NCBI GenBank assembly: GCA_002428385.1
Contig: DIWB01000016.1
Location: forward strand, 30,741-94,740
Length of the DNA stretch: 64,000 bases
DNA from: Bacteroidales bacterium UBA6117
GTDB taxonomy: Bacteria; Bacteroidota; Bacteroidia; Bacteroidales; VadinHA17
Direction of reading: 5' to 3'
The notes under the pieces: model-generated
What the model was told of the DNA's origin: nothing
The model's database searches: none
The model's input: only the letters and a program-made list of their open reading frames with translations
Position numbers and translations under genes: made by a program
Part shown: positions 53,769 through 62,634 of the stretch, one piece after another
Numbering within the stretch: the stretch's first letter is position 1
How the letters are laid out: every line of letters starts with the position of its first letter

Positions 53769-56700
53769 TTACAGGCCAAAGGATATTCCAAAGAGGAACT
53801 GCCTTCTTGTTGGCCATGCGCCTGAGTCGATACCCATGTTGATGCCTGCACCTGAAATTTCAGGATCGAGTCCCGGATAATTGGTGAGGGTAAACAGGTT
53901 GGAACCCTGGAAGTAGACCTGAAGCGAGCTGAATTTATTGTTCAGTATCCTGTTGAGGTCGTACCCTACCCTTAATGTCTTCATACGCAGGAATGAACCG
54001 TCCTCGAGGAATTCAGTCGAGGGCTCCTGGTGGGGAGTGTCATTCGAGTAGATGATAGGCATTGTGGCGTCGGCATTGTTTGCCAGGTAAGGGCTTCCCC
54101 ATGATTCATACAGCCTTCTCTTGCTTTTTCCCGACTCAAACTGGGTGTAGTCGATAAAACGGCTTACATAGTTAACTATTTCGTTACCAACAGAAGCATA
54201 GAGAGTTGTCATCACGCTTAAACCTTTATAACCAAAGTTCAGGCTGAGTCCAGCTGTGAAATCAGGATGAGGTGAACCGATATAGGTACGGTCGTAGGAA
54301 TTGATCACATTATCAGGTACCCCGTCGGGTCCGCTGACATCCTTGTACTTGAAGTGACCTGCCTTGTTATAGGTTCCAAATGCAGGAGCCCATGCAGCTG
54401 CTTCCTCATCGCTCTGGAAGATACCTTCGACGATGTAACCATAAAATTCAGGGAAAGCGTGGCCAGTCTGGGTCCTGGTGTAGTACTTCTCACGATATCC
54501 GGATCCCTGGTAGAAGTCGGAAGAGACGTCAGTAAGCTTCGTTAGCTCATTCTTGTAGTGCGAGAAAACGAGGTCGGCGCTGTAGTAGAAATCACCGTTA
54601 AGAGCTGTGTTGGAATATCCCAGTTCGAGGTCAAAGCCGGTGTTCTTCATCTCACCGATATTGATTGAAGGCCTGGTTGCTGTACCGAGGACAAGAGGAA
54701 GCTGTTTCCGATAAAGCATGTCGCTTGTTTTACGCTGCCATACGTCGAATACAAGGGTCCAGTGATTGAAAAGGTTTGCATCAATACCCAGGTTGGTGGT
54801 TGTGGTTGATTCCCATTTCACATCGGTGTTTCCGAAGGTTGACTGGTAAAATCCAACACTGCTGAACGTATTATTGCTTCCGGTCATGCCGTAGCTGGCG
54901 CTGCCTTCACTGTAAGCATACTGGGTGTAGCTGTTGTAGTTACCCATACGGTCGTTTCCAACTGCGCCCCAGCCTGCGCGAATCTTAAGTTCGTTGAGCC
55001 ACTGCTTTGTTGAAGCCATGAAGGCTTCCTCTGTCATCCTCCAACCAACGGAGAAAGCAGGGAAGATACCGTATTTCTCGGTTCCGAAACGGGATGAGCC
55101 GTCACGCCTTACAACCGCTTCAACCATGTACTTGTCGGCATAGGTGTAGTTGGCGCGTCCGAATACTGAGAAGAGACTGTATGCGTCATTTTCGTCGGAG
55201 TTGCTGATGCCGCGAAGACCAGTGTTAAGTGTCATGTAATTGATATCCTTGAAAGTATACTGTGACCTTCCTGCACTGATACGTGTGCGCTGGTTGTCGT
55301 AAGCTTCGGTACCTGCGATAAGTTTAATATCGTGGTCTCCGGTTACGAGTCCGTACTCAAGTGTATTCGTCCAGGTCCAGTTAAGACCGGCTTCGTTTGA
55401 TTTGTTGAAACTGTCGTAGGTACCTCTTTCTGCATGAGCTACTTCAACAAAACCGAAATCGCTGGAATTCCATCCGTAATGGTTAATACCGATAAGGGTT
55501 TTTGCAGAAAGCCCTTTCAGGATATTTAATTTAACAAAGGTGTTTCCACTGACGTTCATCTGACTGGTTTTATCCCACTGGTTTGACCAGGCAAGGAAGG
55601 CAGGGTTCTGGGAGTTACCCATTGCTGTAGGCCTTGATCCGGCAAATGTGGTACCTGATTCGTCGTAAATTGGTACTGCAGTCGGGATCCTGTAACACCA
55701 TGACACCAGCGAAGATTCAGAGTTGTCGCCCTGAGCACCGCGGTCATTGGTGTATATAATACCAACATTAGCACCAACGTCGATCCATTTCGCAGGTGAT
55801 GCGGTAACGTTACCGCGGAAGTTGTACCTGTCGAAACTGGTGTGCTTGAAAATACCTTCCTCATCGGTGTAGCCCAGCATAAAGGCATAAGTGGCGTTCT
55901 GTGTACCACCAGCGACATCGAGGGTGTATTCCTTGTAGGCAGCATTCCTTGTTGTCTCACCGTAGAAATCGGTTCCGGGACTGGTCCTTGTAATAAGGTA
56001 GGTGTCGTCACCGTCCTCGGCTGCAATCTTGTTGTCATACAATGACATGTCGGTACGCGGGTCGCCATTCATTGCAGCTGTCGGGAAGATGTAATCCGGG
56101 ATAACTGGTGTGGCGCCACTACCAAACTGCTGATGGCTGTAGCCTGTAATACCTTTGTTCTTAGCCTCTAGCCAGAGCATATCTGCCCATTCCTGCGTGT
56201 TAAGAAGGTCGTAGAATTTACCAGGTGTGGTGAATCCCTGTCTTACGTTAACGTTCATCTGAATTTTCTGATTTTTCTTACCGCCCTTGGTGGTGATAAG
56301 AACAACACCGTTGGCCGCCCTTGCACCGTAAATCGACTGTGCTGCAGCATCTTTAAGAATGGTGATGGTTTCAACGTCGTTTGGTGAGTAGGAACCTCCG
56401 GGTACACCGTCAACAACGTAAAGCGGGTTCGCGTCGTTGATTGTCGTCATACCACGGATCCTTATTGTGGAGCCCTCACCGGGGGTGTGCTGGTTGAGGA
56501 TGGTCACACCTGCGATCTTACCCTGAAGACGGGTGATCGGGTTACTGGCAGCACTCTCTGAAAGTTCAGCGGCGCCAACCTGCGACACGGATCCTGTAAG
56601 GGATTTCCTGGCCTGGGTTGAATAACCGACTACCACAATCTCATCGAGAGCCGACAACATTTCGGCAAGGACCACATCCACAGTATTCAGCGATCCTACA

Positions 56701-57017
56701 GCCACATCCTGACTGGTGTAACCGATGAACGAGAAGGTAAGCACCGAACTCGGACCGGCAACGGAAAGAGCATAGCGTCCTTCGCCATCGGTAATTGCAC
56801 CGTTGATGGTGCCTTTTTCCAGAATGTTCACACCGGGCAGTGGCGCTCCCGTGTTGTCTGTAACACGGCCGGTGATCCTCTTCTGCTGCATATCACCCGG
56901 ATCAGCGCTTGCACTAAATGCAGGCAAAGTACCGAGCAATACCAACACTGTCAAAAGTTTCATAACAAGCCTTGAACCTGTACGTAATGAAACGATTCGC
57001 ATGATTTTTTTCGTCAT
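53769..57017 (-). CDS. SusC/RagA-family TonB-dependent transporter (pair 3)
   Basis: The product is 1082 aa. Signal region RLVMKLLTVLVLLGTLPAFSASA, regulatory-like domain (ITGRVTDNTGAPLPGVNILEKGTINGAITDGEGRYALSV), connector SALDEIVVVGYSTQARKSLTGSV, plug (IRIRGMTTINDANPLYVVDGVPGG, VETITILKDAAAQSIYGARAANGVVLITTKGG). The barrel ends with YPGLDPEISGAGINMGIDSGAWPTRRQFLFGISFGL. It is a paralogue of SusC pair 2, in opposite orientation. A convincing minus-strand promoter lies at 57181-57212. Confidence 0.95.
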   Translation of the reverse strand: MTKKIMRIVSLRTGSRLVMKLLTVLVLLGTLPAFSASADPGDMQQKRITGRVTDNTGAPLPGVNILEKGTINGAITDGEGRYALSVAGPSSVLTFSFIGYTSQDVAVGSLNTVDVVLAEMLSALDEIVVVGYSTQARKSLTGSVSQVGAAELSESAASNPITRLQGKIAGVTILNQHTPGEGSTIRIRGMTTINDANPLYVVDGVPGGSYSPNDVETITILKDAAAQSIYGARAANGVVLITTKGGKKNQKIQMNVNVRQGFTTPGKFYDLLNTQEWADMLWLEAKNKGITGYSHQQFGSGATPVIPDYIFPTAAMNGDPRTDMSLYDNKIAAEDGDDTYLITRTSPGTDFYGETTRNAAYKEYTLDVAGGTQNATYAFMLGYTDEEGIFKHTSFDRYNFRGNVTASPAKWIDVGANVGIIYTNDRGAQGDNSESSLVSWCYRIPTAVPIYDESGTTFAGSRPTAMGNSQNPAFLAWSNQWDKTSQMNVSGNTFVKLNILKGLSAKTLIGINHYGWNSSDFGFVEVAHAERGTYDSFNKSNEAGLNWTWTNTLEYGLVTGDHDIKLIAGTEAYDNQRTRISAGRSQYTFKDINYMTLNTGLRGISNSDENDAYSLFSVFGRANYTYADKYMVEAVVRRDGSSRFGTEKYGIFPAFSVGWRMTEEAFMASTKQWLNELKIRAGWGAVGNDRMGNYNSYTQYAYSEGSASYGMTGSNNTFSSVGFYQSTFGNTDVKWESTTTTNLGIDANLFNHWTLVFDVWQRKTSDMLYRKQLPLVLGTATRPSINIGEMKNTGFDLELGYSNTALNGDFYYSADLVFSHYKNELTKLTDVSSDFYQGSGYREKYYTRTQTGHAFPEFYGYIVEGIFQSDEEAAAWAPAFGTYNKAGHFKYKDVSGPDGVPDNVINSYDRTYIGSPHPDFTAGLSLNFGYKGLSVMTTLYASVGNEIVNYVSRFIDYTQFESGKSKRRLYESWGSPYLANNADATMPIIYSNDTPHQEPSTEFLEDGSFLRMKTLRVGYDLNRILNNKFSSLQVYFQGSNLFTLTNYPGLDPEISGAGINMGIDSGAWPTRRQFLFGISFGL

Positions 57018-57334
57018 ACTTTTGAGTAGTTAGTTAGATTAGATAAATAAAAAAAACAAATTGTACTAAGTAAGATCTACTTAGTGAATCAAACAAAACG
57101 GAGTCTGAAACTCCCCTGAAATTTAATGGAAATAAAAAGATTGTCTCATAGGCTGCAAGGATTAGGTTTATAGGGTTCTTCAAATATACTCGAAACTCCG
57201 GAATTTTGACAACTTTTCATATATTTTTTTTATCATATGATAATCAGCCTGTTTTGCAGAGAATCTGCGGGTATTCGTTCAGGAGATGCTTGTATTACCA
57301 GGCAGAATATTTAAATTTCAGCTTTAATTTCATT
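57018..57334. other. Divergent intergenic region between SusC pair 3 and thiamine pyrophosphokinase
   Basis: 317 bp. It contains the SusC promoter (57181-57212) and a leader of about 155 nt. The open frame that extends upstream of the pyrophosphokinase start to 57206 has no family similarity and is treated as non-coding. No TPP riboswitch was found here, unlike at the other thiamine locus. Confidence 0.6.
57181..57212 (-). promoter_or_regulatory. Promoter of SusC pair 3 (Bacteroidota -33/-7 type)
   Basis: On the minus strand TTG (57210-57212) is followed after 21 nt by TATATTTG (57181-57188), an exact TAnnTTTG -7 box. The implied start site is near 57174, giving a leader of about 157 nt before the SusC ATG. 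This is the clearest promoter pair seen in the window. Confidence 0.6.
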
Positions 57335-57955
57335 ATGACATCAAATACTGTAATACTTGCTGACGGAAGCTTCCCTGAGCATCCGGCGCCTCTGATGCAC
57401 CTGAAAAAGGCGGAGCATATTATCTGCTGCGACGGCAGCGCCCGGAGCCTGCATGAAGCCGGTATGGAACCGGAAGCCATCGTTGGCGACCTCGATTCAA
57501 TCGATCCCCTGATCGCCGGCTTGTATTCCGACAGGCTGTTCAGAATATCAGAACAGGAAACCAACGACCTTACCAAAGCTGTGAGGTGGTGTATTGATAA
57601 TAGGTATGACAATATCGTGATAGTGGGAGCCACAGGTAAACGGGAGGACCACACGATCGGAAACATTTCCCTGCTTGCAGAATACGCGAGAGACGTCACC
57701 GTGTTTATGGTTACCGACACCGGTACATTCACTCCATTACTTCAAACCGGCATTCTATCTGCGTTCCCGGGCCAGCAGATCTCTGTTTTCTCCGTTGATC
57801 CCGGAACTGAAATTACATCTGCCGGTTTAAAATATGAGTTTTCAGGACTCCGGCTCGGCAACTGGTGGCGGGGAACATTGAACGAAGCCGTCGGCGATTC
57901 GTTTGAGATCCGCTTTACAGGAGGGCCGGTGATTGTTTATCAGAAATTCGAGTGA
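57335..57955 (+). CDS. thiN: Thiamine pyrophosphokinase
   Basis: The product is 206 aa. It transfers pyrophosphate from ATP to thiamine to make TPP. Motifs: VILADGSFPEHP at the start, IICCDGSARSLHEAGMEPEAIVGDLDSID (metal-binding GDLDS), EQETNDLTKAVRWCI (D-x-x-K), and VGATGKREDHTIGNISLL. The TPK B1 domain at the C-terminus is SAGLKYEFSGLRLGNWWRGTLNEAVGDSFEIRFTGG. I choose ATG 57335 because similarity starts there; an upstream in-frame start at 57206 would add 43 unrelated residues. In many Bacteroidota this gene follows pnuT in the riboswitch operon; here it stands alone, 49 kb away, and no TPP riboswitch was seen before it. Confidence 0.93.
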   Translation: MTSNTVILADGSFPEHPAPLMHLKKAEHIICCDGSARSLHEAGMEPEAIVGDLDSIDPLIAGLYSDRLFRISEQETNDLTKAVRWCIDNRYDNIVIVGATGKREDHTIGNISLLAEYARDVTVFMVTDTGTFTPLLQTGILSAFPGQQISVFSVDPGTEITSAGLKYEFSGLRLGNWWRGTLNEAVGDSFEIRFTGGPVIVYQKFE

Positions 57956-57960
57956 ATCAG

Positions 57961-58017
57961 GCTTGCGGCGTGCGGCGTGCGGCAAACGGCGCAGGGCGCA
58001 GGGCTCAGGGCACAACC
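57961..58017 (+). repeat. Heptanucleotide tandem array after thiN
   Basis: Steps of seven: GCTTGCG, GCGTGCG, GCGTGCG, GCAAACG, GCGCAGG, GCGCAGG, GCTCAGG, GCACAAC, then CAGCAAC. In one array the unit moves from the GCGTGCG type through the GCGCAGG type to the CAGCAAC type, linking the unit types seen in the other arrays. It starts 3 nt after the thiN stop. Confidence 0.9.
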
Positions 58018-58031
58018 AGCAACCTTTTTCC

Positions 58032-58484
58032 TCAGATTTCCTCTTTCACCAGGTTTATCAGCTGAACCCTGCTCCTTACATTGGTCTTGATGTAGATATG
58101 GTGGGTGTGGTCCTTAACCGTCTGAAGGCTTATGAATAGTTTGTCGGATATTTCCTTGTTGCTTAGTCCGTTGCATATTTCTCTTATTACATCCGATTCG
58201 CGGGGTGAGACCTCATACTTCGTGCAGAACTCTTCAAAGGAGTCTTTAATCTCCTTTTTCCGGGGTGAAGCAAATGAATGGGCAAGGGTGAAATAACTGA
58301 AATAAACAGGAAGGAATATGTTGCCTGCGAAAAACACGAAGATGAATATTATCCGGAGCCACATCCGCGATTCCATGAAAATCAGGAGGAAGATTATCCG
58401 GATCATGATATAAAGACATTCAGAATATTCCGGAAATGAATGAGGGTATTCCGGATTTTCATTACGGGAAGTGCAGGCTTCCAT
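58032..58484 (-). CDS. Membrane-anchored LuxR-type HTH regulator (short)
   Basis: The product is 150 aa. One or two hydrophobic segments near the N-terminus (IMIRIIFLLIFM, MWLRIIFIFVFFAGNIFLPVYFSYFTLAHSF) precede a LuxR-type DNA-binding domain (about 88-148): YEVSPRESDVIREICNGLSNKEISDKLFISLQTVKDHTHHIYIKTNVRSRVQLINLV. There is no receiver domain. Bacteroidota have longer multi-TM proteins ending in such a domain, so this may be an N-terminally shortened member; no further TM segments were found upstream in frame. It is divergent from the membrane protein gene at 58624, and two direct repeats TACCAAAGTAG lie in between. Confidence 0.75.
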   Translation of the reverse strand: MEACTSRNENPEYPHSFPEYSECLYIMIRIIFLLIFMESRMWLRIIFIFVFFAGNIFLPVYFSYFTLAHSFASPRKKEIKDSFEEFCTKYEVSPRESDVIREICNGLSNKEISDKLFISLQTVKDHTHHIYIKTNVRSRVQLINLVKEEI

Positions 58485-58497
58485 TAATCCCGGTCAC

Positions 58498-58527
58498 TAC
58501 CAAAGTAGTGGTCTCATACCAAAGTAG
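58498..58527. promoter_or_regulatory. Direct repeat TACCAAAGTAG x2, possible operator
   Basis: TACCAAAGTAG occurs at 58498-58508 and again at 58517-58527, period 19 nt, in the 139-bp gap between the divergent LuxR-type gene and the membrane protein gene. Two-copy spaced sites of this kind suit a dimeric regulator. The regulator at 58032-58484 is the natural candidate, but this is inference. Confidence 0.4.
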
Positions 58528-58623
58528 GAATCTGAAACATTCACTACTATAGTTTGGCTTCTGTCTTATAAGGAGGGTGTAAATTTGATCTCAGAATTTT
58601 AAACCACTTAAATAAAAGTTAAA

Positions 58624-59382
58624 ATGGACTCCCAAAAAAATTACACTCTGATCCCCACATTCGGGAACAGCTTCGGAACAGGATTCAGGGTTATGACTGA
58701 TAATTTCCTGCGACTCCTCCTGGTCACTCTTGTCCTGGTAATACTCACTGCTCCCTTTAGCGGGACCGGTTTAAAGTATAACATGGACGATCTGCCCGGT
58801 AATGCTTTTGACTGGGGCCATCTTTTCGGTGACGGCTTTCAGCAGCTCTTTGCCCTCGGCGCCCTGGGCATGCTGGGGGTGTTCTTCGGACTGATCGCTC
58901 TCGCCTATGCCTTCCTTGCAGCTCCGGTAGTCACCTATGGAGGCGATTTTATCTTTCTGGAGGCAGTAAGGGGAAAGAAACCCGATTTTGAATACCTTAT
59001 AAAGGGATTCTGGACCAACTACCTTTATATTATACTGGCAAATCTCCTTGTGACGGCGCTGGTAGTGATGGGTATCTTTATGCTTATCATTCCCGGGATT
59101 ATCATAGGCTGCAGGCTCGTGTTCGTGTCCTATATAGTGATGGACAAGAAACTTGATCCGATCGAAGCCGTTGAACTCAGCTGGAAACTGACCAGGGGAC
59201 ACGGATGGAGGATCTTCGCGATGGGAATCACTTCATTCTTAATCTTCATCTTTGGAATGCTGATGCTGCTGGTGGGTATCCTTCCTGCTATAATGTGGAT
59301 ATCCAGCTCTTTCGCAACACTGTACCAGTCGGTGCTGCTTGAAAAGGAAAAACCGGCCGAGGTTCAGGAAGCTGCTGCATAA
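58624..59382 (+). CDS. Polytopic membrane protein of the DUF975/GPDPase-membrane-domain type
   Basis: The product is 252 aa with about six hydrophobic segments. The N-terminus TLIPTFGNSFGTGFRVMTDNFLRLLLVTLVLVIL, the loop AYAFLAAPVVTYGGDFIFLEAVRGKKPDFEYLIKGFWTNYLYIILANLLV, and the conserved amphipathic stretch IIPGIIIGCRLVFVSYIVMDKKLDPIEAVELSWKLTRGHGWRIFAMG match the repeat seen in DUF975 and YciC/GPDPase membrane-domain proteins. The function of the group is not established. It is followed by a strong terminator and stands alone on its strand; control by the divergent LuxR-type regulator is plausible. Confidence 0.75.
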   Translation: MDSQKNYTLIPTFGNSFGTGFRVMTDNFLRLLLVTLVLVILTAPFSGTGLKYNMDDLPGNAFDWGHLFGDGFQQLFALGALGMLGVFFGLIALAYAFLAAPVVTYGGDFIFLEAVRGKKPDFEYLIKGFWTNYLYIILANLLVTALVVMGIFMLIIPGIIIGCRLVFVSYIVMDKKLDPIEAVELSWKLTRGHGWRIFAMGITSFLIFIFGMLMLLVGILPAIMWISSSFATLYQSVLLEKEKPAEVQEAAA

Positions 59383-59411
59383 GTATCAGGTCTGACATAA
59401 GGCATCGCTTA

Positions 59412-59437
59412 AACCCGGCATTTACGCCGGGTTTTTT
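59412..59437 (+). terminator. Rho-independent terminator
   Basis: CCCGGC (59414-59419), loop ATTTAC, GCCGGG (59426-59431), then six T. It lies about 30 nt after the membrane protein stop. Confidence 0.92.
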
Positions 59438-59611
59438 AGTTCCGTCCTGACTTAGAATGTTGAATTAATGATATTAAAAAGATACCAAAATAATATAAAA
59501 TAAGTACTAAAAAGATATCATAATGATATATTTATAATTGTCTTTGGAAATATGTACGCTATTTTCATTAATTTTCTATATTTATAGTTCATCATTTAAA
59601 ACTCTGATTTC

Positions 59612-60120
59612 ATGAAGACAAGAACTCTGATTATCGTTTTGTCACTGTTGGTTGCTCTGCCGTATTCGATTGACGCTCAGATAGGAGGAGTTCTCAAGAA
59701 CAGGCTTAACAAGGCCATTAACAAGGCTGTCTGGAAGCCCAGTCGAAGGGTCAGAAGGAAAAGCAGGAAAAGGCTCCCGTGATCACAAAAACGGGCAATA
59801 CAAAGGTGATTGCAGGTTACTGGTGCGATGAATACAAGGTTGTGGAGGAAGGAGAGGAGGGTTATTCGATGGTGTGGATGACCAATGATGTGAAGATCAG
59901 GGCCGACAAAAGGAACTGGGGCAAGACCGGTATGCCGAGCTATTACGGTTATCCGGGATTTGAAAACTCGGTGATGCTTGCACTGGAGGCATATGATAAG
60001 GATAAAGAGCTTGTTATGAAGATGGAGACTAAAGAGATATCCGATAATTTCAAGCATTCAATATCCGCTGAAGGCTATTCATTTATCAAGGTGAATTTCG
60101 GACAGGCCGGGAAAAAGTAA
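59612..60120 (+). pseudogene. DUF4412-like exported protein, frameshifted
   Basis: The first frame (ATG 59612) gives a signal peptide MKTRTLIIVLSLLVALPYSIDA and QIGGVLKNRLNKAINKAV, then runs out of family sequence and stops at 59780-59782. The second frame picks up near 59731 as EAQSKGQKEKQEKAPVITK and continues with AGYWCDEYKVVEEGEEGYSMVWMTNDVKI, KTGMPSYYGYPGFENSV, and EISDNFKHSISAEGYSFIKVNFG to 60120. The two halves belong to one protein of the DUF4412 type but are joined out of frame, with probably some 20-50 residues lost at the junction (59725-59735). The C-terminal part from GTG 59779 could be translated alone but would not be exported. Confidence 0.75.
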
Positions 60121-60127
60121 CCGGGTT

Positions 60128-62413
60128 TTAGTTTTTCGTCAGTCTGGCAAAGCGGAGCAAAAGCTTCTTCTTTCCGTGTAAATTAAAGTCTACGGTTGCG
60201 GTCGTATTAGGTGGTTCCCCTTCGATTGAAACGATTGTTCCGTTCCCGAATCTTTCGTGGCTGACACTGTCTCCCGCACTGAACTCTCCGGAAGCGCCGG
60301 AAATTCCTGCCGGGGAGGAATACGAAGCCTTCGGAGCCGTGATCTTCCTTAATTTTGAAGGGGTGGTGTACCTGACCTGTTCCTGGCCCGCTGAGCGGGA
60401 CTCAGGTTCGTGACGTGCCGAACTGTGAGTAAATGGCTTGCCTCCGGTCTGAGGATAATCGAGGAATTTTTTGTCCATCTCAAGAATAAACCTGCTGGGA
60501 CCGCTTCTTTCCAGATTGCCCCACTTGTACCTGTTGAGGGCGTAGCTCAGGGTCGCCATCTTTCCTGCGCGTGTCAGTGCAACATAGAAGAGCCGCCTTT
60601 CTTCCTCAAGCTCCCGGGGGTTTCCAGCCGACAGTGGAGAGGGGAAAAGCGTGTCCTCCATTCCGACAATGTAAACATGTCTGAACTCCAGTCCCTTGGC
60701 TGAATGCATTGTCATCAGGGTTACCTTGTCGCGGTCTTCTGATTTTTCATTGTCCTGATCGGTAAGCAGCGACACCGTAGCCATATAGGCCTCAAGGGAT
60801 GCCGGTTCGCCATTGGTTTCGGCCGACTCCGTAAATATCTTTATTCCGTTAAGCAGCTCCTCAAGGTTTTCATAACGGCTTACTTCCTCAGGCGATTTTC
60901 CTTCCCTGAGCTCCCTTATTATCCCCGATCCCATGGCTATCTCCCTTGCCTTTATGAACGCTTCGGTTTCAGCGGAATCCCTCCGGAATGTAGTTATGAG
61001 GTCGGTGTAAGAAAGGATTTTAGCGTTGGTGCCATGGTTGAACCGGGACAAGCCTCCGGGACTTCCTGTAATTACCTGCCATGCTGATGTACCGGTTTCA
61101 GCAGCCTGTTCGAATATCGCGGTCACCGTGGTGTCGCCGATCCCCCTTTTCGGGTAGTTGATGGTCCTTTTCAGAGCTTCCTCATCTTCGGGGTTGATCA
61201 CCATCCTGAAGTATGCAAGAATGTCCTTGATCTCCTTCCGCTCGTAAAAGGAGAGGCCTCCGTATATTTTATAAGGTATGTTTTTCTTCCTGAGAGTCTC
61301 CTCAAATATTCTCGATTGGGCGTTGGTGCGGTAGAGGATGGCAAAATCGGACCAGTTAAGCTGACGGGAATATTTCTTATCGAATATGTCTGAGGCGATA
61401 TTGAATCCTTCTTCAGTATCAGTAAGGGCCTGCATCACCTGGATTTTTTCCCCCGCTTCATTTTTTGAGTAAACGTTCTTCCGGATCTGCCCTTCGTTAT
61501 TTGCAATTACTGTGTTGGCAGCATTTACTATGGTCTGGGTCGACCGGTAGTTTTGTTCAAGTTTGAACAGCTTGTATTCGGGGTAGTCGTTCCTGAATTC
61601 AAGTATGTTCTCTATCCTTGCCCCCCTGAAGGAGTAAATGCTCTGGGCATCATCGCCTACCACGCATATGTTCCTGCGCGCGGCAGCAAGCTTCTTTACA
61701 ATCAGATACTGGGAGTAATTTGTATCCTGGTATTCGTCTACAAGCACGTAATGAAATTTTTCCTGAAAGGAGGCAAGAACATCGGGGAAATCCCTGAAAA
61801 GGATGTTTGTATTCAGGAGAAGGTCGTCGAAATCCATTGCATTTGCCCTGAAACACCTGGCGGCGTAGGACTTATATATCTCATACATAAGAGGCATCCT
61901 TGCTGCTTTGTCGTATTCCTGAAGACCGGCGTCAGAAGCATAAATGCTTGCTGTGATAAGGTTGTTTTTTGATGCAGAAATCCTTGAGGCTATTGCCCCT
62001 GGCTTATATACGCTGTCGTCAAGGCCCATTTCCTTTATGATTGACCTGATCAGGCTTTTCGAGTCGGAAGAATCGTAAATCGTGAAATTCGATTTGTACC
62101 CCAGGCGAGTGCCTTCGGCCCGGAGTATCCTGGCAAAAATGGAGTGGAAGGTTCCCATCCATATGAACCTTGCCACTTCAGGGTCGACAAGTGACGAGAT
62201 TCTTTCCCTCATCTCGCCGGCAGCCTTGTTTGTGAACGTAAGAGCAAGTATCCGCCAGGCAGGTACCTGCTGACGGAGAAGATGGACTATCCGGTAAGTG
62301 AGAACCCTGGTTTTGCCTGAACCTGCTCCTGCAATAACAAGGGCCGGACCTTCAGTGTTGATTACTGCAAGCCTCTGAGCTTCATTCAGTTCTTCGAGGT
62401 ACTTATCTGTCAT
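60128..62413 (-). CDS. ATP-dependent 3'-5' DNA helicase, UvrD/PcrA/Rep type
   Basis: This 761-aa superfamily 1A helicase works in DNA repair and replication restart. Motifs: Q-motif LNEAQRLAV, Walker A AGAGSGKTRVLTYRI, motif Ia LTFTNKAAGEM, Walker B/motif II VDEYQDTN, motif III VGDDAQSIYSFRGA, motif IV KLEQNYRS, motif V VTLMTMHSAKGLEF, motif VI EERRLFYVALTRA. The C-terminal tail (residues about 690-755) is the usual PcrA/UvrD tudor-like end: AGDSVSHERFGNGTIVSIEG ... TVDFNLHGKKKLLLRFARL. Length is normal. The stop is 8 nt from the end of the convergent DUF4412 relic. Confidence 0.95.
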   Translation of the reverse strand: MTDKYLEELNEAQRLAVINTEGPALVIAGAGSGKTRVLTYRIVHLLRQQVPAWRILALTFTNKAAGEMRERISSLVDPEVARFIWMGTFHSIFARILRAEGTRLGYKSNFTIYDSSDSKSLIRSIIKEMGLDDSVYKPGAIASRISASKNNLITASIYASDAGLQEYDKAARMPLMYEIYKSYAARCFRANAMDFDDLLLNTNILFRDFPDVLASFQEKFHYVLVDEYQDTNYSQYLIVKKLAAARRNICVVGDDAQSIYSFRGARIENILEFRNDYPEYKLFKLEQNYRSTQTIVNAANTVIANNEGQIRKNVYSKNEAGEKIQVMQALTDTEEGFNIASDIFDKKYSRQLNWSDFAILYRTNAQSRIFEETLRKKNIPYKIYGGLSFYERKEIKDILAYFRMVINPEDEEALKRTINYPKRGIGDTTVTAIFEQAAETGTSAWQVITGSPGGLSRFNHGTNAKILSYTDLITTFRRDSAETEAFIKAREIAMGSGIIRELREGKSPEEVSRYENLEELLNGIKIFTESAETNGEPASLEAYMATVSLLTDQDNEKSEDRDKVTLMTMHSAKGLEFRHVYIVGMEDTLFPSPLSAGNPRELEEERRLFYVALTRAGKMATLSYALNRYKWGNLERSGPSRFILEMDKKFLDYPQTGGKPFTHSSARHEPESRSAGQEQVRYTTPSKLRKITAPKASYSSPAGISGASGEFSAGDSVSHERFGNGTIVSIEGEPPNTTATVDFNLHGKKKLLLRFARLTKN

Positions 62414-62479
62414 TAACCGGTTTGATTACAGCTTAACGGGTTGCGCAAATTTAATAAATAGTACTTCTGATGCGGTTGA

Positions 62480-62511
62480 TGTTGATAACTTGGTTTCCAA
62501 ACTTATCAACA
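62480..62511. repeat. Inverted repeat TGTTGATAA / TTATCAACA
   Basis: Exact inverted 9-mers at 62480-62488 and 62503-62511, with inner TTGG/CCAA pairing, lie between the helicase and the secreted protein gene. Each 9-mer is one mismatch from the DnaA box TTATCCACA. A second inverted pair CGTTATA/TATAACG follows at 62532-62558. Function is not known. Confidence 0.5.
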
Positions 62512-62634
62512 TTATCTTTATACTTGTAACGCGTTATAACAAAGATTCCGGTATAACGTTATTAGGTTGAATCAGGGGTTTTGTCAAGCTTGTTTACAGG
62601 ATTCTGATCATGACTCCAAAAGAAAAGACAAAGA

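Noticed and set aside
59460..59545. Repeated TAAAAAGATA motifs as iterons
   Set aside because: Only two copies in very AT-rich DNA; likely chance.
62446..62453. TAAATTTG on the minus strand as helicase promoter
   Set aside because: No -33 element at suitable spacing.
62480..62511. Origin of replication
   Set aside because: Only two imperfect DnaA-like boxes, no AT-rich unwinding cluster and no dnaA or dnaN nearby.
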